A DNA stretch of 64,000 nt. It comes from Rhodospirillaceae bacterium. Its GTDB lineage: Bacteria > Pseudomonadota > Alphaproteobacteria > SHVP01. Made by a program: the position numbers and the translations under genes. Of this stretch, positions 16,853 through 25,841 are shown piece by piece (the stretch's first letter is position 1; every line of letters begins with the position of its first letter). Below the pieces are notes generated by a model. That model was not told where the DNA came from, did not search any database, and worked only from the letters and a program-made list of their open reading frames with translations. The stretch spans positions 139,756 to 203,755 of the forward strand of contig PBKD01000002.1 of NCBI GenBank assembly GCA_002722055.1, given 5' to 3'.

Positions 16853-17386
16853 TTAATCTTCTAATTCAATTATTGCTACCTGAGGGCCTTTAGGACCTGT
16901 TCCAACTCTAATTCTTACGGTCTGTCCTGGAATCAGAACCTTTATTTGAGCTCTCCTAAGAGTTTTAACATGCACAAAAACATCTGGATCATTTGAACCT
17001 TTAGTTATGAAACCGTAACCTTTATCTGGGTTAAACCACTTAACTGTTGCTTGCTCAAAATCACTCTCTGGCTCTATAATTTCTTCATCATCTTCATCTA
17101 ATTCAATAATGCCATCAGAAGCAGTTGATTTGTCTACACTAATAATTTCAATAGCTTGCAAACCTTTCGGGCCTTCAACAACCTTACACGTGAGAGTTGC
17201 TCCCTCTACTATTGATTGATGACCAGCTTGCCTTAAAGCTGAAAGATGAACAAAGATATCCCCTTCATCTCCATCAGTAGATAAAAAACCAAAACCTTTT
17301 GCCGTATTGAACCACTTGACCCTACCACTAATCTCTTTAGCTTCCTTATAGGGATCCAAGGAGTCTTCAGGCTGCTCCTCCACCAT
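16853..17386 (-). CDS. Two-domain cold-shock (CSD) protein
   Basis: A 177-residue protein with two cold-shock domains, near residues 18-80 and 110-175. Each has the RNP1-type core: VKWFNTAKGFGFL with DIFVH in the first and VKWFNPDKGYGFI with DVFVH in the second. They are joined by an acidic linker (ELDEDDEEIIEPESD). Tandem CSD proteins of this kind are typical of alphaproteobacteria. They bind single-stranded RNA or DNA as chaperones and may tune translation or antitermination. The gene reads toward the thiY gene. The AT-rich region upstream probably holds a long leader, as in many csp genes, but no specific element was identified. Confidence 0.93.
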   Translation of the reverse strand: MVEEQPEDSLDPYKEAKEISGRVKWFNTAKGFGFLSTDGDEGDIFVHLSALRQAGHQSIVEGATLTCKVVEGPKGLQAIEIISVDKSTASDGIIELDEDDEEIIEPESDFEQATVKWFNPDKGYGFITKGSNDPDVFVHVKTLRRAQIKVLIPGQTVRIRVGTGPKGPQVAIIELED

Positions 17387-17647
17387 AGCCTGCCTGCCAA
17401 ACCTCTAGTTACAATTAACCAACTTAATAAATTAATTATATTACTTAAATCTGCAATTTGTCTATTGAGTTGGGTGTTATGAAAGCAAATTATATTAATT
17501 TTTTGTTTATTTTCAGTTATTTAAATGAAAAATTAAATTATTAAACAAATATATTTATTTGTTACATTATTTTTGTATGGAAATTGGATATAGTTTATGG
17601 TTTGTTGATATTTATAAGGAAATTTCTTAGTTTTTGGAGGATATTTA

Positions 17648-18127
17648 TTGCTTAAACCTAGAGCTCTAAGCTTATTTATTTTTTTATCAATAATTTGGTT
17701 ACTATTGTCCGGACACTACAATCCGTTAATGTTGTTTTTTGGGTTAATATCTGTTTTATTTACAACTTATATTGCAACAAGAATGGACCTAGTGGACAAA
17801 GAAGGTCACCCTGTCCATTTAACTTGGAAAATTCCTATTTATTGGTTATGGCTATTGTTGCAAATAATTAAATCAAATATTCAAGTATCGATCCGAATAC
17901 TATCACCAAAAATTAATATCAACCCGGAAATGATAATGATTCCAATGAATCAAAAAAGTGACTTAGATAGAACAAACTATGCTAACTCAATCACTTTAAC
18001 GCCAGGAACAGTATCTGTAAGGTTGGATGAGAGTGGAGATATACTAGTTCATTCACTTGATAATATTTTTGCTAAAGAATTAAAGGCAGGATTAATGGAA
18101 AAAAAAATAAAGAACTTGGGTAATTAA
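17648..18127 (+). CDS. mrpE: Mrp cation/proton antiporter subunit E
   Basis: A 159-residue membrane protein with two or three N-terminal hydrophobic segments followed by a soluble MnhE domain (INPEMIMIPMNQKSDLDRTNYANSITLTPGTVSVRL), the classic MrpE signature. The start is TTG at 17648, chosen because GGAGG lies 7 bases before it. It opens a nine-gene operon in which stops and starts touch or overlap. MrpE is an accessory subunit of the multi-subunit Na+/H+ antiporter that uses the proton gradient to expel sodium and resist alkaline stress. Confidence 0.93.
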   Translation: MLKPRALSLFIFLSIIWLLLSGHYNPLMLFFGLISVLFTTYIATRMDLVDKEGHPVHLTWKIPIYWLWLLLQIIKSNIQVSIRILSPKININPEMIMIPMNQKSDLDRTNYANSITLTPGTVSVRLDESGDILVHSLDNIFAKELKAGLMEKKIKNLGN

Positions 18128-18420
18128 TGTTTTTATTATCAACCATAGCCATACTTACTACCATTGGACTTGCACTAATAAGAGCAATTAATGGGCCCTC
18201 TACCTATGATAGAATACTTGCATTAAATATGGTCGGAACAAAAACAACTATACTTATTGTCGCGATTGGTTTTCTAACAAACCGACCAGACTTTGTTGAT
18301 ATAGCAATGGTTTATGCACTTATTAATTTTATAGGGGTAATAGCAATGTTAAAATATACTAGATATGGACAGTTTGCTAACTCGTTAGATCCAAACAAAA
18401 CTGAAAGTGAAAATAATTAA
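18127..18420 (+). CDS. mrpF: Mrp antiporter subunit F
   Basis: A 97-residue protein with three predicted transmembrane helices and the MrpF/PhaF motif AINGPSTYDRILALNMVGTKT near residues 22-42. The acidic residue in FVDIAMVYALINFIG is conserved in the family. Its ATG overlaps the TAA of mrpE by one base, so translation is coupled. Length is normal. Confidence 0.93.
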   Translation: MFLLSTIAILTTIGLALIRAINGPSTYDRILALNMVGTKTTILIVAIGFLTNRPDFVDIAMVYALINFIGVIAMLKYTRYGQFANSLDPNKTESENN

Positions 18421-18422
18421 TT

Positions 18423-18728
18423 ATGAGTTATGTGTTAGATATATTAAGTTGGTTATTAATAATTATTGGCAGCTACTTTAGTATTGTAGGAGCAATTGGA
18501 GTTCTTCGATTTCCGGATTTTTTTACAAGACTTCACGCGGCAGGACTAACGGACACTCTTGGAGCCTGGTCTATTCTTTGCGGTCTAATGCTACAATGTG
18601 ATTCTTTTTTAACAATAATAAAGTTAATTTTAGTTTTAATTTTTATATTTTTTACCAGCCCAACTGGTACTCATGCTCTTGCGAGAGCAGGTTTAGCAAG
18701 TAATTTAAAACCCTGGAAAAAACAATAG
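18423..18728 (+). CDS. mrpG: Mrp antiporter subunit G
   Basis: A 101-residue, three-helix MnhG/MrpG protein with the signature GAIGVLRFPDFFTRLHAAGLTDTLG near residues 23-47 and the C-terminal FTSPTGTHALARAG. It starts 2 bases after mrpF, within the operon. In Mrp complexes MrpG packs against MrpA/MrpF and is needed for assembly. Confidence 0.94.
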   Translation: MSYVLDILSWLLIIIGSYFSIVGAIGVLRFPDFFTRLHAAGLTDTLGAWSILCGLMLQCDSFLTIIKLILVLIFIFFTSPTGTHALARAGLASNLKPWKKQ

Positions 18729-18742
18729 GATTAATTTGAATT

Positions 18743-19315
18743 ATGAGTATTGAGATATATATTGATTTAATACTTGTTATATTTCTTGCAATTACAGCCT
18801 TAGCAGTAATTTATGTAAGGAATCTATTTGCTGTTGCTATGCTGAGTGGTATTTATAGCTTATTAATGGCTAGTATTTTTGTTGTTTTAGATGCTGTTGA
18901 TGTTGCTTTTACAGAAGCATCCGTAGGTGCAGGAATTTCAACTGTTTTAATGCTTGGTGTTTTAGCAATTACAGGAAACAGAGAAAAAATCTCATATAAA
19001 AGTTCTCTTTTACCTTTATTAATTGTAATTGGAACTGGTTCACTTTTGGTTTATGGAACTTGGGATCTTCCAATGTTTGGAGACCCTTATGCACCTGTTC
19101 ATATGCATGTAGCACCTGAATATATTTCAAATACATATAAACATACTGGTATGCCTAATATAGTTACTGCGGTTCTAGCAAGCTATAGAGGATATGACAC
19201 TCTGGGTGAAGTAGGGGTAATCTTTACAGCTGGTGTTGGAGTTCTTTTACTCTTGTCTAGAAAAAAAATGAACAAACACACAAATGCAAAAAATAAGTTA
19301 GAAGATAAATCATGA
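18743..19315 (+). CDS. Mrp subunit equivalent to the MrpA C-terminal part (DUF4040/MbhE-like)
   Basis: A 190-residue membrane protein. The first ~90 residues (YVRNLFAVAMLSGIYSLLMA, then FTEASVGAGISTVLML) match the DUF4040/MbhD module. The rest (TAVLASYRGYDTLGEVGVIFTAGVGVLLL) matches the MbhE module. In canonical Mrp both modules form the C-terminal end of the large MrpA. Here they are a free-standing gene and no full-length MrpA is present, as in split-A Mrp and Mbh systems. The conserved glutamate in GVIFTE/GEVGV-type helices lies on the ion path. The stop overlaps the next start by 4 bases. Confidence 0.88.
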   Translation: MSIEIYIDLILVIFLAITALAVIYVRNLFAVAMLSGIYSLLMASIFVVLDAVDVAFTEASVGAGISTVLMLGVLAITGNREKISYKSSLLPLLIVIGTGSLLVYGTWDLPMFGDPYAPVHMHVAPEYISNTYKHTGMPNIVTAVLASYRGYDTLGEVGVIFTAGVGVLLLLSRKKMNKHTNAKNKLEDKS

Positions 19316-19728
19316 AGCATCATACAATCCCAAGAGTAATAGCTAAATTAGCCATTCCAGGTATCATACTGTTTGGTCTATATGTTCAGTTTCATGGAGA
19401 CTATGGACCTGGAGGAGGTTTTCAGGCTGGGGTAATTATTGGAGCAGCAATGATTTTATATGGGTTAATATTTGGCCTTGATGCTCTTAAGAGTGTAGCC
19501 CCTCAAAAAATAGTAACATCCCTAATTGCTTTAGGTTTTCTTCTATATGCTGGTGTTGGTATTGTTACCCAACTATTAGGTGCAAATTTTTTAGAGTATG
19601 GAGTATTAGCTCATTCTCCAAAAGAAGGCCAACATATTGGAATTATTCTTGTTGAAATTGGAGTAGGAATCACTGTTGCTGCTGTAATGATAATTATTTT
19701 TTACATGTTTGCTGGAAGAAAGCAGTAG
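19312..19728 (+). CDS. mrpB: Mrp antiporter subunit B
   Basis: A 138-residue MnhB-domain membrane protein with four helices. The signature GLYVQFHGDYGPGGGFQAGVIIGAAMIL occupies residues ~20-48, and EIGVGITVAAVMIIIFY lies near the end. It overlaps the preceding gene by an ATGA junction. MrpB is part of the MrpA-side module of the antiporter. Confidence 0.94.
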   Translation: MKHHTIPRVIAKLAIPGIILFGLYVQFHGDYGPGGGFQAGVIIGAAMILYGLIFGLDALKSVAPQKIVTSLIALGFLLYAGVGIVTQLLGANFLEYGVLAHSPKEGQHIGIILVEIGVGITVAAVMIIIFYMFAGRKQ

Positions 19729-19731
19729 TTC

Positions 19732-20094
19732 ATGGAATTAGTTATAAGTCATATAAATTACTGGGTCGCTATTCTTTTAATGATGATTGGTTTTTACGCT
19801 CTTATAGCTAGAGGAAACTTAGTTAAAACAATAGTAGGGCTAAATATATTTCAAGCCTCAGTATTTCTTTTGTATATAACTTTCGGTAAAGTTAGTGGAG
19901 GGACTGCACCAATTTTACAAAAAAATACTGAATTATATTCAAATCCTCTTCCTCATGTTTTAATTCTAACTGCTATTGTTGTGGGTGTTGCAACTACCTC
20001 ACTTGGACTTGCTTTAGTGGTAAGAATTTACGAAAGCTATGGCACTATTGAAGAAGATGAAATAGCTGAATTAGACTCTAAGGAAGAAGACTAG
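19732..20094 (+). CDS. mrpC: Mrp antiporter subunit C (NuoK-like)
   Basis: A 120-residue, three-helix protein homologous to NuoK of complex I. GFYALIARGNLVKTIVGLNIFQASV near residues 20-45 and HVLILTAIVVGVATTSLGLALVVRIYE near residues 75-101 are the two diagnostic stretches, with the GLN and TAIV motifs in place. The C-terminus is an acidic cytoplasmic tail (EEDEIAELDSKEED). It lies between mrpB and the first D-like gene, as is usual. Confidence 0.94.
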   Translation: MELVISHINYWVAILLMMIGFYALIARGNLVKTIVGLNIFQASVFLLYITFGKVSGGTAPILQKNTELYSNPLPHVLILTAIVVGVATTSLGLALVVRIYESYGTIEEDEIAELDSKEED

Positions 20095-20095
20095 A

Positions 20096-21571
20096 ATGTT
20101 ATCTCAATTACCAGCTTTACAAGTTGTAATCCCTTTAATTGCTGCACCTTTATGTGTTGTCCTTAGAAATAAAGAGATAGCATGCTTGGTTAGTCAGGTA
20201 GTAAGTATTTTATCTTTTCTTATTTCTTTAATTCTTTTACAACAAGTTTTACAGGAAGGCATAATAAGCTATGCCTTAGGAGGATGGTTAGCTCCAGTAG
20301 GCATTGAGTATAGACTTGATATTTTGAATTCATTTATATTGGTAATTATTTCAGGTATTAGCTCAATAGTAACACTTTACTCAAAGAAAAGTGTTAATTT
20401 TGAAATTGAGTCAGAAAAAATTTATCTGTTCTATACTGGATACCTTTTGATGTTTTCAGGTCTTCTAGGTATGACTATCACAGGAGATGCATTTAATGTT
20501 TTTGTTTTCATAGAAATTTCCTCTCTATCGTCTTACGCAATGATAGCAATGGGGAAAGATAGAAGAGCTGTTTCGGCCGCATTTACATATTTAGTAATGG
20601 GAACAGTTGGTGCAACCTTTTTCCTCATTGGTGTAGGGTTAATGTATTCAATGACTGGAACTTTAAATATGGCTGACCTAGCAGAGAGGCTTCCTAAAGT
20701 TTATGACACAAAAGCTATCCTAGTTTCTTTTGCTTTTATTTCCATAGGTATTTTATTAAAACTTGCACTATTTCCTCTTCATCTATGGCTTCCTAATGCT
20801 TACACATATGCACCTTCTGTTGTCTCAGCTTTCCTATCAGCAACCGCGACCAAAGTAGCAATTTATATTCTTATAAGATTTGGATACAGTGTTTTTGGGT
20901 CAGATTTTGTTTTTTCTAAATATCCAACAGCAGAAATACTTGCATCTCTATCAATAATTGCAATTGTTGTTTGTTCAATAGTTGCTATATTTCAAACGAA
21001 TATAAAAAGACTCTTAGCATTCTCTAGTTTAGCACAAGTTGGCTATATAGTACTAGGAATTAGCTTTAATAATATAAATGGTTTGACCGCAGCAATTGTT
21101 CATATATTTAATCATGCACTGAGTAAAGGTGCTCTTTTCTTAGCGATGGGTTGTGTAGCTATTGTTATAGGTTCAGTTAAGATTAAAGATATAAACGGAT
21201 TGGGTAAAAAAATGCCATTTACAGCTTTTGCGATAGTAATAAGCGGGCTAAGTTTAATCGGTGTTCCACTTACAGCTGGATTTATAAGTAAATGGTATTT
21301 GGTACTAGGAGCAATTGATAAAGGTTGGTGGCCTTTAGCAATTATATTATTATTAACTTCACTTTTAGCATTGGTATATGTATGGAGAGTAGTGGAGGTA
21401 ATGTATTTTCGTTCTGACCCAAATTCACCAGAAGTTAAAGAAGCACCTTTATCAATGGTAATTCCACTATATATTCTGGTTGCAATGACAATTTATTTTG
21501 GAATAGAAACATCTTTTTCAGCAGGTCTAGCTAATGAAGCTGCAGAGTACATATTAGGAATTTCTGAATAA
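20096..21571 (+). CDS. mrpD: Mrp antiporter subunit D (first of three D-like subunits)
   Basis: A 491-residue polytopic membrane protein of the NuoL/M/N antiporter family, about 14 helices. Key ion-path residues are visible: Glu in VFIEISSLSSYAM (TM5 equivalent), Lys in LLKLALFPLHLWLPNAY, and KRLLAFSSLAQVGYI with the HIFNHALSKG His/Lys pair. Immediately after mrpC, it is the best candidate for the canonical MrpD. The last base overlaps the next ATG, so it is translationally coupled with the second D-like gene. Confidence 0.92.
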   Translation: MLSQLPALQVVIPLIAAPLCVVLRNKEIACLVSQVVSILSFLISLILLQQVLQEGIISYALGGWLAPVGIEYRLDILNSFILVIISGISSIVTLYSKKSVNFEIESEKIYLFYTGYLLMFSGLLGMTITGDAFNVFVFIEISSLSSYAMIAMGKDRRAVSAAFTYLVMGTVGATFFLIGVGLMYSMTGTLNMADLAERLPKVYDTKAILVSFAFISIGILLKLALFPLHLWLPNAYTYAPSVVSAFLSATATKVAIYILIRFGYSVFGSDFVFSKYPTAEILASLSIIAIVVCSIVAIFQTNIKRLLAFSSLAQVGYIVLGISFNNINGLTAAIVHIFNHALSKGALFLAMGCVAIVIGSVKIKDINGLGKKMPFTAFAIVISGLSLIGVPLTAGFISKWYLVLGAIDKGWWPLAIILLLTSLLALVYVWRVVEVMYFRSDPNSPEVKEAPLSMVIPLYILVAMTIYFGIETSFSAGLANEAAEYILGISE

Positions 21572-23025
21572 TGAGTAATAATATTCTCTTAATACTAACA
21601 CTAACTATTCCATTGGCAGGTATAATATTAATTTTGCTTTCTAGAAAAAACCCCAATATAAGAGATTCAGTAACAATCCTTACAGCATCAACTTTATTTA
21701 TAGCCAATATATTCTTAACAATTAATGCTATTAACATTCCAAAAGGTACAAGTTTTGTTTTAATAAATTTTTTCCCAGGCGGGTCAATACAATTTTCCCC
21801 GGAACCTCTTGGTTTAATCTTTGGTTTAATTGCAAGTGGTTTATGGATAGTTACATCAATTTATTCCATAGGTTACATGCGAGGGAAAAAAGAACAAAAT
21901 CAAACTAGGTTTTACTCTTTCTTTGCTTTAGCAATAGCAGCAACAATGGGTGTGGCATATGCTGGTAACCTTATTACATTATTCATATTTTACGAAGCAC
22001 TATCATTATCTACATACCCTTTAGTTACTCATCACCAGACTGCAAATGCTAAAAAAGGCGGAAGAACTTACCTAGGTATACTTTTAACAACATCTGTAGT
22101 TTTTTTCTTGTTTGCTATAATTTGGGTATGGTCAATAACTGGTACCACGGAATTTACTCCTGGCGGTATTTTAGATGGAAAATTATCACCATTTATGACT
22201 GGTTTAATTCTTTTATTATTTATTTTTGGAATAGGAAAAGCCGGTGTTATGCCTTTTCATAGATGGCTCCCCGCAGCAATGGTAGCGCCAACACCGGTAA
22301 GTGCATTGTTACACGCAGTAGCAGTAGTAAAAGCGGGTGTTTTCTCTGTTTTAAAAGTGACTGTGTTTACTTTTGGTGTAGAAAATTTATTTTCTAATGG
22401 AGCAAGCCAATTTGCCATGTATATTGCAGCAATAACCATTGTAGTAGCCTCAATTGTTGCTTTGAAACAGGATAATATAAAAAGAATGCTTGCTTATTCC
22501 ACAGTTAGTCAGCTTTCATATATAGTTCTTGCTGCTATGATTGTAAATACAACCAGCATAATTGGAAGCACAATGCATATTGCCTCTCATGCTTTCGGAA
22601 AAATTACGTTGTTTTTCTGTGCTGGAGCGATTTACGTTGCATCAGGCAAAACTGAAATAAGTCAAATCAAGGGTATTGGAAAAGTTATGCCTTGGACTAT
22701 GGCAGCTTTCACAATCGGATCACTTTCAATAATAGGTCTACCGCCAACTGGAGGTTTTATTAGTAAATGGTACATTCTGCTCGCAGCTATCCAAAACGAA
22801 GAATTTATAATCCTATTGGTTTTAATAATTAGCACTCTTCTCTCTGCAGCTTATTTACTCCCAGTAATTTATGCAGCTTTCTTTCAAACTTCTGTTTCTA
22901 AGTTTGAGCATTCCGAGGCCCCTATTGCTATTTTAATTGCTTTAGGAGTATCTGTATCTTTAATATTTTTATTATTTTTATTTCCAAACCCAATTTATGA
23001 AATTGCAAAATTAATAGGAACATAA
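21571..23025 (+). CDS. Second Mrp D-like proton-translocating subunit
   Basis: A 484-residue NuoL/M/N-family membrane protein. TM5-type FYEALSLSTYPLVTHHQT carries the conserved Glu. GKAGVMPFHRWLPAAMVAPTPVSALLHAVAVVKAG is closer to the NuoL/MrpA N-terminal core than to MrpD. This gene may therefore supply the A-type antiporter module that is otherwise missing from this operon. KRMLAYSTVSQLSYI and the SHAFGKI His/Lys motif are present. It is coupled to mrpD (overlapping stop and start) and followed 3 bases later by a small membrane-protein gene. Confidence 0.85.
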   Translation: MSNNILLILTLTIPLAGIILILLSRKNPNIRDSVTILTASTLFIANIFLTINAINIPKGTSFVLINFFPGGSIQFSPEPLGLIFGLIASGLWIVTSIYSIGYMRGKKEQNQTRFYSFFALAIAATMGVAYAGNLITLFIFYEALSLSTYPLVTHHQTANAKKGGRTYLGILLTTSVVFFLFAIIWVWSITGTTEFTPGGILDGKLSPFMTGLILLLFIFGIGKAGVMPFHRWLPAAMVAPTPVSALLHAVAVVKAGVFSVLKVTVFTFGVENLFSNGASQFAMYIAAITIVVASIVALKQDNIKRMLAYSTVSQLSYIVLAAMIVNTTSIIGSTMHIASHAFGKITLFFCAGAIYVASGKTEISQIKGIGKVMPWTMAAFTIGSLSIIGLPPTGGFISKWYILLAAIQNEEFIILLVLIISTLLSAAYLLPVIYAAFFQTSVSKFEHSEAPIAILIALGVSVSLIFLLFLFPNPIYEIAKLIGT

Positions 23026-23028
23026 TTC

Positions 23029-23286
23029 ATGAAATCAAAAGAAAGTAAAAATATTCACTGGTTAGTAAGATCATCAACAATAAAATTATTATGGATACTT
23101 ATGTTTTTAATTCTTGGTATTGTTGTACTTCTTCAGTTTTTTGGACATATACATGGCCACTTTATCATCGATGAAACATTTGGTTTCAATGCATGGTATG
23201 GTTTCATAGCTTGTGTAATAATGGTTTTTATTTCAAAATTTTTAGCTTTATTTGTTAAAAGAAAAGATAATTATTACGATGATTAA
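23029..23286 (+). CDS. Small two-helix membrane protein within the Mrp operon
   Basis: An 85-residue protein with a basic N-terminus, two predicted transmembrane helices (LLWILMFLILGIVVLLQFF and FIACVIMVFISKFLALFV) and a polar loop between them containing HIHGHFIIDE. I do not recognise a named Mrp subunit. Position between two D-like subunits and overlap with the following gene suggest an accessory or assembly subunit specific to this three-D type of Mrp. The loop histidines could bind metal or protons, but this is only a guess. Confidence 0.75.
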   Translation: MKSKESKNIHWLVRSSTIKLLWILMFLILGIVVLLQFFGHIHGHFIIDETFGFNAWYGFIACVIMVFISKFLALFVKRKDNYYDD

Positions 23287-24964
23287 TTTTATTCCTCCAG
23301 GCATAATACTAATAATCGCCGGATTTCTTCTTCTAATAGTTCCAAAACAACTATTCAGGATTATTGCTTTTGTAGCTCCAATTATTACCATATTTATTGT
23401 CTTACAAATCCCAGATGGTGTTTCGCTTAAGGGGAATTTTTTAGATTATTCTATTGAAATTATAGAAGGAGACAAACTTAGCAGACTTTTTGGTCTTATA
23501 TTTTCTATAATGGCTCTTGGGGGGACTATATTTTCAATAAACAACATTAAAAATAAAGAGCTTGGTTTTGCCTTTATTTATGCTGGTAGTGCTATTGGTG
23601 TAACTTTTTCTGGTGATTTAATTTCCATGTTTGTCTTTTGGGAAATAATGGCTATTGGATCAACAATGGTTATCTGGAATGGTCTAGAGTTAACCTCCCA
23701 TAAGGCAGGTCTAAGATATGCATTAGTTCATTTTCTTGGTGGCGTTATTCTAATGATCGGTATCATCGGAAATATCAACCAAACTGGCAGTTCAAACTTT
23801 ACTGCTGTAAGTCTTGATTCGTGGGCGCAATGGCTAATGCTTATTGGAATACTTATAAATGCTGGGGCTTGGCCTATATCTTCATGGATAGGCGATGCTT
23901 ACCCTGAGGCTTCTGCAGGAGGAATGGTTTTTCTATCAGCTTTTACAACAAAAACAGCTGTCTTTGTTTTAATTAAAACTTTTCCTGGTACAGAAATACT
24001 AGTTTATATTGGTCTTATAATGATTTTTTATGGAATAATCTATGCACTTTTAGAAAATGATATGAGAAGAATACTTGCTTATTCTATAGTTAACCAAGTT
24101 GGGTTTATGGTAACTGGGATTGGAATTGGAACTGAAATGGCAATAAATGGTGCGGCTTCTCATGCTTTTGCTCATATTATATACAAAGCACTATTATTAA
24201 TGTCAGCTGGTTCTGTGCTATATATGACAGGCAAAAGGAAATGCACTGATTTAGGCGGTTTATACAGAACAATGCCAATAACAACAATTTGTGGTATTAT
24301 TGGAGCCTTGGCTATCTCATCCTTTCCTTTAACATCTGGCTTCATATCTAAATCAATGATCAGTCAAAGTGCCGCAGATCTACATTTAACATATGTTTGG
24401 TTTTTACTAACTGCAGCATCTGCTGGAGTATTTTTACATGCAGGTATAAAATTTCCTTGGTTTGTTTTTTTTCAGAAAGACTCAGGCTTAAGGCCAAAAG
24501 ATCCACCATTTAATATGAAAATTTCTATGATTATATTTTCAGCGATATGTATTTTAATTGGAATATTTCCCTCTGTTTTATACTCTCTACTTCCATTTGA
24601 AGTAGATTATGTTCCTTATACATTTGGTCATGTTATTGCTTATCTTCAACTTCTTTTATTCGCTGGTTTAGCATTCTTTATTTTACTTCCTCAAATGAAA
24701 AGAACTTTAACTATTAGTCTTGATACAGACTGGCTTTTTAGAGTTGTAAGTTTAAGGATAATTAACTTCTTTTCGAAAGAGCTTAAAATCCTCTCTGATG
24801 GTATTAAAGGAGGCACCCCTGAACAAATCAGTTCATTTATTGATCATTTAATAAAGTACCATGGGCCTTCAGGTATTCTTGCCAAAACACTCCCTACTGG
24901 GAGAACAATTTTCTGGGTAATTGTTATCTTTGTCTTATTTTTAATATTAACTTTTCTAAGTTGA
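23279..24964 (+). CDS. Third Mrp D-like subunit (long form)
   Basis: The ORF track begins at TTG 23252, but ATG 23279 overlaps the stop of the small gene before it and starts the conserved MINFIPPGIIL helix, so it is preferred (561 residues). The NuoL/M/N core is present: VFWEIMAIGSTMVIW with the TM5 Glu, INAGAWPISSWIGDAYPEA where the usual Lys is replaced by a Trp/Ser context, then FTTKTAVFVLI, RRILAYSIVNQVGFM and HAFAHIIYKALL. A long C-terminal extension (~residues 480-561) contains an amphipathic segment and a last helix. It probably acts as an additional ion-translocating arm. Confidence 0.85.
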   Translation: MINFIPPGIILIIAGFLLLIVPKQLFRIIAFVAPIITIFIVLQIPDGVSLKGNFLDYSIEIIEGDKLSRLFGLIFSIMALGGTIFSINNIKNKELGFAFIYAGSAIGVTFSGDLISMFVFWEIMAIGSTMVIWNGLELTSHKAGLRYALVHFLGGVILMIGIIGNINQTGSSNFTAVSLDSWAQWLMLIGILINAGAWPISSWIGDAYPEASAGGMVFLSAFTTKTAVFVLIKTFPGTEILVYIGLIMIFYGIIYALLENDMRRILAYSIVNQVGFMVTGIGIGTEMAINGAASHAFAHIIYKALLLMSAGSVLYMTGKRKCTDLGGLYRTMPITTICGIIGALAISSFPLTSGFISKSMISQSAADLHLTYVWFLLTAASAGVFLHAGIKFPWFVFFQKDSGLRPKDPPFNMKISMIIFSAICILIGIFPSVLYSLLPFEVDYVPYTFGHVIAYLQLLLFAGLAFFILLPQMKRTLTISLDTDWLFRVVSLRIINFFSKELKILSDGIKGGTPEQISSFIDHLIKYHGPSGILAKTLPTGRTIFWVIVIFVLFLILTFLS

Positions 24965-24967
24965 AAA

Positions 24968-25837
24968 TTATAGAGCAATAAATTCATTTAATTCATTTAA
25001 TTCATTTTGTTCATCTGAAAAATTTTCTAGAATTTCAAAAAAACTATTAATTTCTTTTAGAGAGTCAGTTCCAGAAATAGTTTCCATATTACAATAAGAA
25101 AAACTAGTATAAATAATTTCTTTATTTATACCTAATAAATCCTCACCTTTTAAGGAAGAGGCATGCATATCTTCATAAATTTTTATAGTTGATAATTTTA
25201 ATACTTCATAAAATATTTTGTATTCTTCTTCACTTATTCTATTATTAATTACACTACAGGCTTGAGGGTAGCGAGGTTTTGATTGGAAACTTTTTCCCCA
25301 TTCGTTTTGTAAATTTAGAACTCTATTGGCACCTCTAAGCTCAATATCACTAGCGTAGGGTTCTGGTAATACAGCAAACTCTATTTCTCCTTTAACTAAT
25401 TTTTCGTAGGCACTCTGATAACTATCACAATATTTAACCTCACAATTTTCAAATATCTTCAAATTATTTTTATTAGTTAAAACTTTAAATATTGTATCAG
25501 GCATATTTCCTTTCATTGGAATTGCAATTGATTTACCTAACATATCATTCCAAGATATTTCCTTAAAACTCATGGACATTACGTGTAAAATTCCCCATAT
25601 ATTAACACATAAAAGTTTTAAGGGGGATCCATTTTTAAATAGCTTATATGATAAGTTAAGAGGAATAATACATAAATCAATATCGAAATTTTTTAATTCC
25701 TCTTCCTGTTGATCCTTGTTTTCCCATATTTCAAATGATATGTCATAGTTATTTTTAATTCTTTCATCATCACAAAAATTTGATAAAATGATCGATGGAG
25801 GAACTTTAAGCCCTCTTATTTTTAAATTCTTTTTCAT
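24968..25837 (-). CDS. Cytoplasmic periplasmic-binding-fold protein (NrtA/SsuA-like), no signal peptide
   Basis: The ORF track start at 25894 would overlap the upstream gene by 53 bases. The internal Met at 25837 (MKKNLKIRGLKVPPS) lies 4 bases past that gene's stop and is preferred, giving 289 residues. The body resembles type 2 solute-binding proteins: DIDLCIIPLNLSYKLFKNG, GKSIAIPMKGNMPDTIFKVL and KGEIEFAVLPEPYAS. No export signal or lipobox is present, so it likely works in the cytoplasm as a ligand sensor or enzyme. The C-terminus has the short repeat NELNELNEF. It is paired with the Panacea-like gene upstream and convergent with the Mrp operon. Confidence 0.65.
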   Translation of the reverse strand: MKKNLKIRGLKVPPSIILSNFCDDERIKNNYDISFEIWENKDQQEEELKNFDIDLCIIPLNLSYKLFKNGSPLKLLCVNIWGILHVMSMSFKEISWNDMLGKSIAIPMKGNMPDTIFKVLTNKNNLKIFENCEVKYCDSYQSAYEKLVKGEIEFAVLPEPYASDIELRGANRVLNLQNEWGKSFQSKPRYPQACSVINNRISEEEYKIFYEVLKLSTIKIYEDMHASSLKGEDLLGINKEIIYTSFSYCNMETISGTDSLKEINSFFEILENFSDEQNELNELNEFIAL

Positions 25838-25841
25838 AATT

